Source: Bipolaris cookei
Lineage: Eukaryota; Ascomycota; Dothideomycetes; Pleosporales; Pleosporaceae
Assembly: GCA_002286855.1 (NCBI GenBank)
Contig: NRSV01000019.1
Span: forward strand, 375,389 to 439,388
Direction of reading: 5' to 3'
Length of the DNA: 64,000 nt
Positions 44,463 to 56,656 of the stretch are shown piece by piece (positions within the stretch are counted from its first letter, which is position 1; every line of letters starts with the position of its first letter). Under the pieces are notes generated by a model. That model worked only from the letters and a program-made list of their open reading frames with translations. It was not told the origin of the DNA and made no database searches. The translations under genes were made by a program, and so were the position numbers.

Positions 44463-45878
44463 GATGAAAGTTTACCACAAACGATCCTGTGATTGCGGGA
44501 TATGCTGCCAAAGTGTTTGAGATGTCAAAAGATGATGATTTGGATATTCAATTGCAGGATACACAACTGGCTTATATACATGACCTGAACAAATTTCCAT
44601 CAACATGGACCCAAAGACGATTTCTCTAAAATCCCGAAAATATGTTAGCCATGTTGGTTGGAACCATGCTTGATACTCCAGTAGAGCACAATGAAGCAGG
44701 GAGCTATACTTGGCAGTTTAGGCAACTGCCCTATCAATCAAGGCGAGTTCCTTAGATTTGGTCTTCTGTGGTACGCCTAGCTAGGTCTGTGAGGGTGAAG
44801 GGTGTTAGTCTACAGTCGTAAAGATTTCGCACACACGAAATCAAGGCCTTTGCTTTAACGCACTAGACCTGTTACGCCGATTGAACAACCGAAGCAAACT
44901 TCTAACTGTAGTGTGCCTTGAGTGTATAGTTATTGGCAAGTTTAGGGGGCGGCTTCACTTACACAGGAGCTCATTGTAGTTAAGTAGCGGGCTAAAAATA
45001 CATGCGAATCGATATAGTCTTGGATTAATGCAACTCCATGTGTGGAGGATTACAAGGTGTGAACAACTAAGTCGCAATCATAATTTGTTGTTTTATGTGA
45101 GAGTTCAGCATGAAAAAAATACCTCATGACGTAAAACTAAACTCCTTCGCATGCACGGTTGGACGTGTGAGCGGATGAGGGTTGCCTAGAGAACCTGTGA
45201 GTGTGAGGCGTGATCAACACGGCAGAATTTGGCCGGAATATAATGCGGTCTTTAGCCCACCCCAGAAATGCGGCGTGGTATCTGATGACCAAGACGACGA
45301 TGAAAAATTTACTACAAGATTTTTCCATGGATGTATGAATGAAGGATAAATGCACAAGAACCGAGAGGTTCGGTATGGATCAAAGTGGTGCCAATATATG
45401 ATCATATGAGCAACAGTGAAACAGAGGAATGCATCTTCTTTTGTGCAAACAAGAATACAGTCTTTCATTACCACTTACAAACAAAAACTGCATAGATTGC
45501 ATATTTTCGGGAGAGGGGGATTGAATTAGTTGACTGTGCGAATGTCTTAACCCGTGTCTTGGGTGTGGGGTAGATAGGTAGGCACCCGTGCGATGAAGTC
45601 AGGGATTCCTTGCGATCTGTGTCCTAGGATATACTGTGCGTGCACGCTCGAATACATCATATCCTGAACGCTCTGTATAGCGTTGTCTTTGGTGGATGGC
45701 GAGTATTTTTGTGTAATGACTATATATCAATAGGTCAATTGCCTTACGAGATGAAATCCCTTTGAGATTTGACAACAGCGATATGGCTTCAGTTCGGCCG
45801 CGACCGGCCTCAATAAGCATACCTACTTCCAAATTGACAGGTACATAGCGCGCCATTTGTCTTCGCACACCACAAAGT
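44463..45878. other. Intergenic region, no supported gene
   Basis: AT-rich, 1.4 kb. A minus-strand ORF from ATG 45856 to 45599 (86 codons) was considered but lacks supporting features. Confidence 0.5.
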
Positions 45879-46462
45879 GTGACGTACCAACCAACAGCCG
45901 GTCATGTCAACGCGCAAACTCCTACCTTCTCTTACTGTGATCCAGACACGCCGTCTCCGCTCACAGACATAAATGTCGCATGGCCGCGGTCGCCAGTAAA
46001 CCCATTTCTTGTGCCCAACCTCGAGACAAATGGTTTCCTCCGTAAAGCATCGCCTTTGGTTCCAGCATCTCCGCTTTCAGTTTTTGATCAAGCACTGTTA
46101 CCAACATCATCTACTACGCGGCAAACCTTCCTGTTACCGGCATCTCCTCTGTCATCGCCACGCTCCTTATTTCCCCGCACACCACCGCCTGGCCCGGGTC
46201 ACAAGGGGAATACCTCGTTGTACGGTATTATCGCAGACGCAGCAGAAAGAAAAAGCAGCGTGGTTAGTGTAGCTCGGATATGGAAAGTGATGAGACTGGA
46301 ATTTTACCAGTTCTTGTTCTTTAAAAAAAGCAGGAAATAGAGATGCTAGAGCGGTTGGTGCAAGAGAAAGAACCGCGCAAGCGGTGTGACGGGAGTATCG
46401 CTAGCTGGAAGATCAAGGGGCTACGAAGCACAAGCTTGTCTGGCGATCGGAAGAGAAAATAA
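45879..46462 (+). CDS. Gene fragment of unknown function, start not identified
   Basis: Not recognised. A frame open from just after a TAG at 45846 runs to 46262, then a 71-nt intron (46263-46333, GTTAGT...AGCAG) leads to exon 46334-46462 ending at TAA. The joined protein is Pro/Ser-rich (repeats of P-A-S-P-L-S type) with a helical, basic C-terminus (EIEMLERLVQEKEPRKR). No in-frame ATG exists; the listed start is a GTG, so the true start must lie in an upstream exon not found, or the 5' end is lost. The splice joins two coding-like frames, which is the main support. Confidence 0.4.
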
Positions 46463-49003
46463 GAAAAGCGGAAAAATTTAGAGAAAAGATTTCCTGGCAA
46501 AAGGCTTCTCAAGCTACTCAAGCTTCGTAAACTGTTGATGCCGCCGCAGCTGCATGACTAGTCATTGAATGGCCCGATGTCGATTTCGGGTTCGGTCGTG
46601 GTATGCATGAGCTTACTCAAGAGGAACAACAAATGCCGCCGCCAGGTACTTCCCTGGCGGACTGCAGCGGGAATTTTTCTAGAATCCTGCATATGTGTGT
46701 ATGTACATCAAGTGGGTGCTTAGAATATTCATATACATAGCTTGGATATTTTAGTGTTTGTACTATGCACTGATGTGCGCGAGTGTAGATTTGTGCGGTG
46801 CCAACCACAGCCTTACACGGTGGCGTAATACCAAAGAAACCGCTGACATGACCATGGACAAGGTAGCGCATCGTGGCAAGAGTAGTTGTGTCCAGCGTTG
46901 AAAAAAAAGGTTATAAGCGTAATCTTACTGTGATTGGTGAGAGGGAGTCTGTCGGAGTTAGTGACGTCGAAGGATAGCCTGCAAAACCAATCATCTGTTT
47001 GGCGTCAGCTAGTAGATTGCGTAACAGTGCTGTTTAAATTGGTGTTGCGCAAACATGTTGATCATTTTTCGTAAGTTCGTATTGAAGCGGATAATGTCAA
47101 GGCGGTACCCTCGGCACAGAGAGGGTAAGGAGCCATGTACTAGGTGCAACCGGCGGCTCTACGGCGGTTTATGCAACGGCAGGTTTATGCGGGCAGAATA
47201 TAGGTGGATGCGCCAAGCGTAGGAATTGTCGGGTTGCAGTGATAATGAATTGGACATGCTAAGCATGCTAAAAGCCTGAGCTAATCCGATAGTCAGTGTT
47301 CCCAACATTGACTGGCGAATACTGTGTGAGCAGCGTCACTGGCGGAAGGACATGACGAGAGATGAGGTTGACAGACACTGGAGAAAAGTGGACGGTGTGG
47401 GCCCTAGACGCGGATCGAGGCACCCCAACATGCGACGCTCAGCCAGCTGGTTATCAGTGGAGCAGCGCTAGAGAGCGACAAGCGAGCGTTTGCAATTCCA
47501 ATTTGACACAGTGTGATAACGGAAGTCTGTGGACCCTGGAGTGCAGCTGCGCGTCTATACGGTGGCCAGGCAGCCGGATTCCTGGTAGTAGGGGTACAAT
47601 TCTGATTGTGGTTTGGTGGGACTGAAAGAATCCCAAGATACCAAGACACCAAGAAGACCAAGACATGCAGCATCTTTGACGGAAGGCGTGCGCTAGAACG
47701 GTTGGGGAAGTGAGTGAGGGAAAAAGACGTGATTGGTGATGCGGCGGAGGTTGGGTGTCATCAGCACAGTGAATCAGGATAGGGTGGGACGATTCACTTA
47801 GCATCCAGAGTTCCAAGACTCTTTAAGCAGAGATTGGGATTGTTTCGTTCCCCACACAGCGATAACGGTGTCAGCAATCCAGTTGGTGGTACTGGTGGTG
47901 CTGGTGGCCGTGGTGGTGCGGAAGAGGAGGGGCGGCTGGTATTGAGGCAACTGCAACGAGCGAAAGGGGCGGGTAGTGTATGTAACGCAAGGTGTACATA
48001 CGATCGAGAGGATATGAATTTCGTGCCACCCCGCGCCGCAATAACGCAACACAAGCAGCGTGATGGGTGAATGCATTGGCAGGTGTCGAGGGCGCTTCGC
48101 AGCGCCACCGATACAGGCGTTGACACCCGGAGAGGTGAGCATCTCGGGCTAACCGAGGGCGGAGACAGCGGGACGCCAAGGCGCTAGGTTCGATAAGGCA
48201 GGTGCACATAGCCGTGGAGCCACGTGAGACGCTTCTCCAGACGACCTTGACAGCTTATACGAGCGTTGGCCATTGTACTTACACCCAAGCATAAGCGCAG
48301 CCTGCAGATAATACACCCGCCTTGCGCCTCTCTCGCCCCTCGCCCGGGACAGGCAGCTGTCAAGGAATGCGGCGTTGGGTCCGATGCAAAGCGCGGCCAG
48401 CCTGGGCCGGGCCCGCCGTCCCAGCAATGCAATCAGCATTCTAGAAAGCGTGCTAGAAGACTGCTGCATGCATTCACTCGGTCTCGTTATCAGGCCGCTT
48501 TGGGCCCAATCTCCGCCCAGCGACCGCGTCTGACCAAATAGCCCCCCCTCCCCCCCCCGACGCCTAGACGCCACCGGCCGCTTTGCTCTTGTGGGGAGGT
48601 CCCAAGCTAATCCCAAGAGCCGCCGCAGGGTGCCAACACACTGTCCCTGCTAGCCCTGCCCGCTACGCCGAACGCTTCTTCTGCTCGTGTGAGCCCAGCC
48701 AACCATGTGCCGCGCCAGCCTATCAGTAGGATGCCTTGCCTGCCAGTGTCATGGAGGGCTGCCAAGCTGTCGGCTCGTGCACGGCGAGCCTATGTGCACC
48801 AGACGAGGGTACTGGTCGTTTGTTCCGAGAGCCCATCACTAACAAGGACGGGATAAATGTCTACTGCTCCCTTCCCCCCTTCCCGCTGATCCAGCACTTG
48901 CATATTAAAGAGCATCGCTCCCAGGGTCTGCTCGAGCCCTCCATCTCGTCTTTCCTTCAACTAACTTGACTTCTCGATTAGAGTTGTCCCACCTTCGCCC
49001 ATC
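46463..49003. other. 2.5-kb gene-free region upstream of the amino-acid permease
   Basis: No coding-like ORF. The right part (48.3-49.0 kb) is GC-rich and probably holds the permease promoter and 5' UTR; the left part is AT-rich. Confidence 0.55.
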
Positions 49004-50894
49004 ATGGATCACGAAAAGGCCCTGCCTTCGGATGAGAAGACGAGTGTCCCTCAGCCTACCATTGAGTCGACGCGTGAAGATGGCCAGACCGAATGGCGTG
49101 ACCAGGAGGACTTCATGACCCGTAACGGTCTCAACCTCAAGTCCTTCCAGCGCCGTCCCCAAGCCGGCCCCATGGTTGAGCTCGACAAGTCCATGAAGAC
49201 TCGCCATCTTCACATGATCGCCATTGGTGGTTCTATTGGTGCTGGTTTCTTCGTCGGTTCGGGCGGTGCTCTCAACAGAGGTGTAAGTTGTTCTCCACCT
49301 AATTTCACTCTGATCATCACTCACACAATCTCTCTCTAGGGTCCTGCCTCGCTTCTCATTGACTTCTCCATCATGGGTGTCATGATTTTCAACGTCGGTA
49401 AGTACGCTCTGTTTGTGTCTGACCAAACAAACCTAACATCACTTTTCCAGTCTATGCTCTTGGTGAACTCGCTGTCATGTACCCGGTTTCTGGTGGTTTC
49501 TACACTTACTCGACTCGCTTCATTGATCCTTCCTGGGGTTTCGCCATGGGCTGGAACTATGTCTTCCAATGGGCTATTGTTCTACCGCTCGAATTGCTTG
49601 TCGCTGGTCTTACCGTACAATACTGGCCGGGCGCTCAAGATACCAGCGTTGCAGTCTTCATCACCATCTTCTGGGTCTTCATCTTCCTCATCAATGTTTG
49701 GGGTACCCTGGGATATGCCGAAGAAGAGTTCTGGTCTTCATGCCTCAAGCTCGCCGCTACAATCATTTTCATGATTATTGCTCTCATCCTGGTTTTGGGT
49801 GGCGGTCCTAGTGACGGCATGTACGGCGAATACTGGGGTGCTCGCACCTGGTACGACCCTGGCGCGTTCAGCAAGAACGGTTTCAAGGGATTTTGCAGTG
49901 TTTTCGTCACCGCTGCCTTCTCCTTCTCCGGTACTGAGTTGGTCGGTCTGGCTGCTGCCGAGACCAAGAACCCTCTCAAGTCGCTGCCCGGTGCTATTCG
50001 CCAAGTTTTCTGGCGTATTACCCTTTTCTACATTCTCGGTCTCACCTTTGTCGGCCTACTCGTACAGCACGAAGATGAGCGCCTGATGGGTGGTTCCTCC
50101 GATGTCAATGCCTCGCCCTTTGTCATTGCTGGCAAGAATGCCGGACTCGTGGGTTTTGACAGTTTCATGAACGTCATCATTCTTGTCTCAGTCATTTCCA
50201 TCGGCGTGTCTGGTGTTTACGGTGGATCTCGTACTCTTACCGCTCTCGCCGACCAGGGCTACGCTCCCAAGTTCTTCACCTACGTTGACCGCGCTGGACG
50301 TCCTCTCTGGTCTGTCTTGTTCATTCTCATGTGGGGTCCTCTTGCCTACATGAACTTGGCTTCTACCGGTGAGACCGTCTTCAACTGGTTCGTCGCACTT
50401 TCTGGTCTTGCTGCTCTCTTCACTTGGGGCTCCATCTGCTTGTCCCACATTCGTTTCCGCAAGGCCTGGGCATACCACGGACACACTCTGGACGAGATTC
50501 CCTTCAAGGCTGCTGGTGGTGTCATCGGCTCTTGGATCGGTATCGGCATCATCATCATGGTTTTGGCGGCTCAGGTAAGATGATCCTCGAAACTCTCTAA
50601 ATAAGCAAATACTAATATTGCAACTAGTTCTACACTGCTGTCTCTCCCCTCAACCTGCCGCCCGGTAAGAAGACTGGTACCGCGACCGACTTTTTCGAGG
50701 CTTACCTTGCCATCTTTGTTGTTGCTGCCTTCTGGATCGCCGGTTACTTCTGGAAGCGTGAGGGTTGGCTCCGCACTGCTCAGATGGATGTCGACACTGG
50801 CCGTCGTGAGCTTGACTGGGATTTGATCAACATGGAGCGTGCCGAGATTGCCACTTGGCCCGCGTGGAAGCGTTTCTTCCACCGCATCTTCTAA
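49004..50894 (+). CDS. Amino-acid permease, yeast amino-acid transporter (YAT) family
   Basis: Plasma-membrane amino-acid:proton symporter of the APC superfamily, GAP1-like. Exons 49004-49282, 49340-49397, 49451-50574 and 50628-50894 encode 575 aa; introns are 57, 53 and 53 nt. Seen: soluble N-terminus, then the family signature HLHMIAIGGSIGAGFFVGSG at the first membrane segment, VYALGELAVMYPVSGGFYTY formed over intron 2, FWRITLFYILGLTFVGLLV, SGVYGGSRTLTALADQGYAP in the middle of the second half, and a typical tail with two last membrane segments. Twelve hydrophobic segments in all. The start MDHEKALPSDEK fits the family. The substrate (general or specific) cannot be told; nitrogen regulation is usual for the family but not shown here. 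Confidence 0.95.
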
Positions 50895-53229
50895 GTAGTT
50901 GTGCGTACAACGCAGAGTGCTTGGTCGAGTTCTTTGATACCCTTCAGACAGCTCGATACCGCGAGCCTGCTTTCGTTCATGTAATATCTCTATGATGTCG
51001 AATATCGTAGATATCCGAACCTCTAATGATTGCCTTTCTTGACGAAAGGTAATGTCTAAAATGTCTATACCCCTGTTTTCTTGATTCCGTTGACTACCGT
51101 GACTTTTGCCCCCCACCCCCTCCCGAAAGACTTTGTATTTGTTACAGTCAACTTGATGAACCCGTTCCAATCAGGCGCCCATATCCACAAATACCGCATT
51201 TCGTATTGCGTGTCCAAATTCCACATTCCATCGCGTAATGGAGCATTTAAACTCTCCGCTTCCCCGCTCCGACCCGCTCTCACCTTCCTCTTTCTTGACT
51301 CCCCTCCGCGCCCCTCCCCCATGCAAACCTTACTCAAAACAGCAAGCCTATATGCACTCCCCTCTTTCCAGGTTTTCGGCGCGTCTGTGTTATATCTAAT
51401 AATTTGCGCTACTCTAACTTTAAAGCAACTACCAAGATATGGGCTCCGACGGTGTCCGGTGTTGGTTCGCTTAGTTGCATAGGACTCAAGAATTGATCAC
51501 TTATGCGTGCAGGATAAGCAAAGCTAGTATGTATGTAGAATTGAAGAGAAAAAAGCAAAATAAAGGGAATGTGGTTTCTGACGTCGTGTAACTTGTTGCT
51601 TTTTCTTCTTGCAGATGTGAGGAAAGTTGTGTGATTATTTGGGGGCGGGCTTGTATCCGAACCTCAATTCTTCATTGCTTTCTTTTGACTTGATTCCAGG
51701 TGAACGATTCTGGGTAACCAAAGCGTGAATTCTTTTTTTTGTGTTGAATTAGACTTTGACTAGTAGTGGTTAGGATAGAAGGAATGTGCTAGTAAGACCT
51801 TCTCAGAACGTCACAGAACCGCAAAGCGTGGTATATAGGCACAAAGTGAACTGTATTCCTCTTTCACTGGTATGCAAGAACAAGCTTCGTAGTCACAGCT
51901 GCGCTCGTTGCATTTGTGTACAACAGACGACACAAGCGAAGGCTTGTCTTGATTTTCGATACATCTTGACTTTCGCTTCCTCGTACATTGAGATGTATTC
52001 TATTGATTCACCTTCTCATTCACATACGATTTCGGACCAGCTAAACCCGTCTGTTCTTCCATACTTAAACAGTTTACTGGCGGATTAGTAGTTAGGTGGG
52101 TGACCACCAGCGAATTTGCGTCTTTTTGCAAGTCGAGTTAAATATCACGTAGCTGGATACTGCTGTAGACTTTTATGTTCTGGGATGTGTCCATGAACAG
52201 CCCCTTTGTGGATAGAGCTCAGAGGAAACGCTTGTAAAGCGGTTGCCATTTGTATGGGTTACGTCTTCAGCGTCCTCATGGCGCATAACCTGCTGAGTCA
52301 ATGCAACTCTGGAATTTTGGATAATTATGCCCGAACTTTAAAACATAGTAAGTTATGCTTGAGCTATAAATAAAAGATTTAAGTTGTTAGATGGAGTGAT
52401 GTAGGAATGTATTGGAAGCTACGCACGTCATATGAAAAGATTGTATGCGTACTTGGTCTTATGGTTGAGGGGCATTGCAATTACCTTGAGCAAAAGATGC
52501 TCATGTTCAACACTAGAATTCAACTCATTTAGATATTTATATATATAGCTCGTTTTATGGTTGTACATTATTTACTAGAAAGAAAAAAGCCCCCTCGTCA
52601 AGGTAGAGAGTGGCTGATTCTCTCATATAGGAACGAGGCGTCTTGCTTCTGAGAATGTTGATAACAACATGGGTTGCGAGCCACAAGACGAGGGTGACGA
52701 AAGCGGACCTCAGTAACCTTGTTTTTCTTTTACAACAATAGCATATGTAGTGGCTTCAGGGACACGTGACGGTAGGACGGCTCTACTATGCAAGGTGGGG
52801 TGAGGCATGGTCTCAACATGTATGTACAACAATGTTTCGTCTTTTCAAAGCAAGGAATAATTTCGGGAGATGGAAGAGCAGCGAATTTGAAACTTGATTT
52901 AGTGGAATGATGATACGTTTTGAAGGGCGACAATGCATAAAAGTACAAGGAGTTACGTGTCTGTCCCTAGAGTTTAATACATGTGAGCTGAGATACCAGC
53001 AGTGAGCATACTGCAATATGTATACTAGAAAAATGAGAGTGAAGAGTCACGCCATATACTTCTCATGCCAATCCATTGATGTATGATTTTTGGTGTGCTG
53101 CGCCGAGTCCACATCCTCTCTTTGATCTCAATGTACATTCCCCATCTTTTGTCATCATAATTCCTACGTCATGCCAACTACCCTGCTATAAGACATGCTG
53201 GCACTCGTGCAAAACAAACGCATATGCCA
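50895..53229. other. 2.3-kb convergent intergenic region, no gene seen
   Basis: 3' flanks of the amino-acid permease and PAM17. Mostly AT-rich; ORFs are short and unremarkable. Confidence 0.6.
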
Positions 53230-54045
53230 CTACAACGTCTTGGCGCCCTTGTACCTGCCCGTTTTGAGATTGAAAGCGCGCTGGTCCTTCAGCCACCGCC
53301 TGTACCCTGCCACACTACCAATCTTCTCACCATAGTAATCCGGGGGAGGATTGGCCAGCGACGATGCGGTAGGATCAACACGGTGGCGCTTGATGCGGTT
53401 GAAAAAGGCCGAGTCTTTCTGGAAAGCGAGTATTAGTAATATCCCTGTGATTTTTTGTTCTTGAGATTGTCGCAAACACACCCGTGTGAACTCGGTAATC
53501 ACGCCCCTGTACGCCAGATTGAAGACTTGGTTGCCAAAGATAGGGCCAATGAGCCACCCCACGCCCATCATGCCCAAGGTGCTTAGGCCCATGAGCATGA
53601 AGGGGTCGAAGCCGCCGAGCTGCGCCGAAAGTGTTGCATCATAGCCATTGTTGATCATTGTCGTGAGTCCAAAGTACGTGACACCCACGGCACCAATGCC
53701 AGAGCAGGCCTGGCCAATTCTGCGGCGCGTCCGGCGTAGCGCGAAGAAGGCGTCCCATGTAAGTTGAGGTTGTGTGCTGCCTGGGGAGTTGTTGGCCATG
53801 GATTGCACTGGTGTTGTCGACGCATAGCGCGCCGGCCATTTGCTGTGGGGGAATTGGGTGCACGACGCCGTTACTGCCGTCGCCATCGCTATCGTCGCAG
53901 GGCGGTTGCGCTGTTGCGGAAGCGGGCTTGGTCGTGTGCATGTCGAAAAGGAAGCGGTTGTGCCTAATGACGAGGGGGCGAGTATCGCTGGAGGGAAGCG
54001 ATTGGCAAAGGCCCTTGCTGGGCACAGTGCACTCCGTGTGAGCAT
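53230..54045 (-). CDS. PAM17: PAM17, presequence translocase-associated motor subunit
   Basis: Inner-membrane subunit of the mitochondrial TIM23 import motor. Exons 54045-53482 and 53418-53230 give 250 aa. Seen: an Arg-rich amphipathic presequence (MLTRSALCPARAFANRF), the family entry WDAFFALRRTRRRIG, two hydrophobic membrane segments, the Gly-rich MGVGWLIGPIFGNQVF, and the diagnostic C-terminus FFNRIKRHRVDPTASS ... PDYYGEKIGSVAGYRRWLKD. The start at 54045 has context ACCATG; a longer in-frame ORF from 54150 is unlikely because it would bury the presequence. The 63-nt intron (53419-53481) is a multiple of three and has no stop, so unspliced mRNA would still be translatable with 21 extra residues. 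Confidence 0.95.
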   Translation of the reverse strand: MLTRSALCPARAFANRFPPAILAPSSLGTTASFSTCTRPSPLPQQRNRPATIAMATAVTASCTQFPHSKWPARYASTTPVQSMANNSPGSTQPQLTWDAFFALRRTRRRIGQACSGIGAVGVTYFGLTTMINNGYDATLSAQLGGFDPFMLMGLSTLGMMGVGWLIGPIFGNQVFNLAYRGVITEFTRVCLRQSQEQKITGILLILAFQKDSAFFNRIKRHRVDPTASSLANPPPDYYGEKIGSVAGYRRWLKDQRAFNLKTGRYKGAKTL

Positions 54046-54582
54046 GGTGGTTGCGAGTGTGGATGTTAAGAGGTGGGTCAAGCGTGCACCGCGAACTTTC
54101 CGATGATGTTGCAAAGGCACGGTCTTGGCGGTTGTGGGGAAGTGCCGCATTGCTTGTCAACATAACAAGACGGTCGACCTTTTTTGTTATGTAGATGTAC
54201 AACAACAATCTCTCGTATTTACAGAGAGACTTACTGAGTTTCTTCTGTTGCGACTGGCCCAGACGTCATTTTTACACCACCGGACTCACTGACACATCGT
54301 CTTCCCTATCGCATTCAGTGAAAAGCAACGCCGGCTACTCATTCTTGACCATGACTACAAGTTGTTCTTATTCTAATTTCTTCATCCTTCATTAAAATAT
54401 TACTATGATATACTAGAATCTAGATAGTACGTTTTTGAAAAGTCTAAATGTGTACATGTCCGCGATTACCACACCTCGTCGAACAGCCAAATGGAGAAAA
54501 ACAAGACATTCATGTCATTACACAGCCCCATTTCTGCATGGCTCACCATTTTTCCCTAGACCCCGGGTCGAAGAAGAGTTAA
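54046..54582. other. Intergenic region, no gene seen
   Basis: 5' flank of PAM17 and 3' flank of CYP51, AT-rich. Confidence 0.6.
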
Positions 54583-56212
54583 TTACAACTGACCATGCCT
54601 CCTCTCCCACTCAACAATGGCAGGAGCAAGAGGGCGCGAGAACAAACTCGAGTAATCAGTCCCGATGATATCCTTGCTACCTCCAATGTTCCTAATCTTG
54701 AACTCACGGACAAACGCAACAAGAATAGTCTGGAGTTGGAGGTAGGCAAACTGCTCGCCGATACACCGATGCCTTCCGGCGCCGAAAGGGAGATACGGCG
54801 ATTTGGTGCCCTTGGACACAACACCCCAGCCATAATCAATCTTTTCGTCGTCATCATCCTCATTCGCGTTCTGGTTGTCCTGTTCGGCGTCCCATCGATG
54901 TGGGTCCCAGACAGAGGGGTTGACAAAGTGAGTGTCGAGTTGAGCAGAGAAGCCAGGCGAAGACATGAGATGATGAGAAGTAGGGATAACGTAGTTTGTT
55001 CCATCGGCGACAAGAGGCTGCTTGACTTTGCGCATGATGGAATGAATCGGAGCGTGAAGACGAAGGGTTTCCTTGACGACTTGGGAGTGGAGAGGCAGCT
55101 TTTCGAGATCCTCATACGTCAGAGTAGGCAGATCTTCACCCATGGCTGCCTTTTGCTCTGCAAGAAGCTCCTCTACAATTTCGGGATTCTGTGCCAAGCG
55201 GAGCAGGATCCAGGAAATGGTCGAAGAGGATGAATGTTGACCAGCCATGAGCAGAGCAATCATGATTCCAGCAATCTCGTGTTCAGGAACCTGTGTGCCG
55301 TCCTTGTACTTGCAATCCATCAGATGCCAGATCATGTCGTGAGAGTCCTTCTTGACGTTGCCCGATCTCCGCTTGCGAACCAGCTCAGAGTAAAGCTGGA
55401 TCATAGTCTCGCGCGCATTGTCACGAGCACGGTTGTGAGGGAGCGGAGCCCAAGAAAGCATAAAGTTGATAGGCGAGAAGCCCATATCGAGATCGTGGTA
55501 CAGTTCGGCAAACTTGGAATCGAACGAGCGGCGGATTTCCTCCCCCTGGAGCGATCGAGAGGCGGTGTAGATGGTGAGTTCAGCCATGACCTTAGGAACG
55601 TTGAAAGTGCCCTTTTGTCCCTTGAAATCTTTGTGGCGCTTGAAGAAGTCTTCGCATTCTTGTGTGATGAGGGTTACGTAGGAACGGAGAGCCTCTTGCG
55701 TCAGGCCAAACTTGACAAACTATCTGGTGTAAGTAGGCTGTAGAGAATCTGGGCAAGACGTGGCGCACCTTCTTTTGCTCCATGAGTTTCGAGTTGGGAC
55801 AGTCATAGACGACATCCTTGCCGAACACGGGGGTCGTGAGGGGAGAGTATATCTCCTCGGCATTGACGTCCTTGATCTTTCCGTTGAGGATAAAGTTGTT
55901 GCCAGTAGTGTCGAGGCAGACCGTCATCTTGCGGCCGAGGAGGACAAAGGTGAAGACTGGGCCATACTTCTTGTAGTTGGCGAAGAAGAAGGAATACGGA
56001 TCCATGCCATACCAGACGGTGTTGCCGATAATCGGCACCCAGTGGAAGACGAGAGGCGGCTCATTGGGGTTCTTGAACAGGAATTGCTTTAGGACATTGA
56101 GGACAATGGCCAGTAGGATAAAGGAGGCGAAGCCGGCAGCGACAACGACGGGCGTGGACGAGTTTGAAGTGAAGTCGCCGAGCGGGCCGGCAATGGTGGC
56201 AAAGACACCCAT
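54583..56212 (-). CDS. CYP51: CYP51, sterol 14-alpha-demethylase
   Basis: ER-bound cytochrome P450 that removes the 14-alpha-methyl group of lanosterol/eburicol in ergosterol synthesis; the target of azole fungicides. Exons 56212-55769 and 55719-54583 (49-nt intron inside the EQKK/FVKFGLT region) give 526 aa, the usual length. Seen: N-terminal membrane anchor (about residues 20-45), the substrate-recognition region YSPLTTPVFGKDVVYDCPN with the conserved Tyr, the I-helix MIALLMAGQHSSSSTISW, the ExxR motif KETLRLHAPIHS, and heme-ligand Cys467 in FGAGRHRCIGE. An acidic Asn/Asp insert (NQNANEDDDDEK) lies before the heme loop, as in other filamentous fungi. Start MGVFATIAGP at 56212. CYP51A and CYP51B paralogues are not separated here; B-type looks more likely. 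Confidence 0.96.
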
Positions 56213-56656
56213 TGTGCACAACAAGAAGCAAAGAGAGAAGCAGAGGGTGGGTGAAGAGTCAACGTTGACGGGGGCCGCCCTCAATAAATTTCCCAGAAGT
56301 TGAGAGCATGGCGCAGGGGCGCGTCGGTCCAATCACACGGCCGACTGCCTCTGTCGTATAGAGCGGTCTGTGAGTGGACCTCGCATTCTTGGCAGGGACC
56401 GGCTTCTGGAGCGTAGCGGGCCGGCAGCGACAACATGGCACCATTGACAGGCCAGCGTCGTGTCATTGGCCCGGCCTGCATCTACATCACCTCATCCACG
56501 GCTACTACATATCGTCCAGCTAAGACGCTTGGGAATTTGTGTGTATGTATTACGCTATGCTTGGACGATGCCAGTCCTATTGTTGTACATGCCCGCCTCG
56601 ACTCTTGTGCCCGCCCACAACGCCCAGGTACGCCCAACACTGCAAATTAGAAAGCA
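56213..56656. promoter_or_regulatory. CYP51 upstream region
   Basis: 444 bp between the CYP51 ATG and the stop codon of the next minus-strand gene; it must contain the CYP51 promoter unless that overlaps the neighbouring 3' end. No sterol-response element is claimed. Confidence 0.45.

Noticed and set aside
45599..45856. Minus-strand ORF starting MARYVPVNLEVG
   Set aside because: Somewhat protein-like, but no splice signals, domain or homologous feature could be seen; left as unsupported.
53402..53487. Intronless PAM17 reading frame
   Set aside because: Although open, it inserts 21 residues into a conserved segment; splicing gives the family sequence exactly.
54595..55743. Plus-strand ORFs of 212 and 169 codons over CYP51
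   Set aside because: Antisense shadows of the P450 coding sequence.
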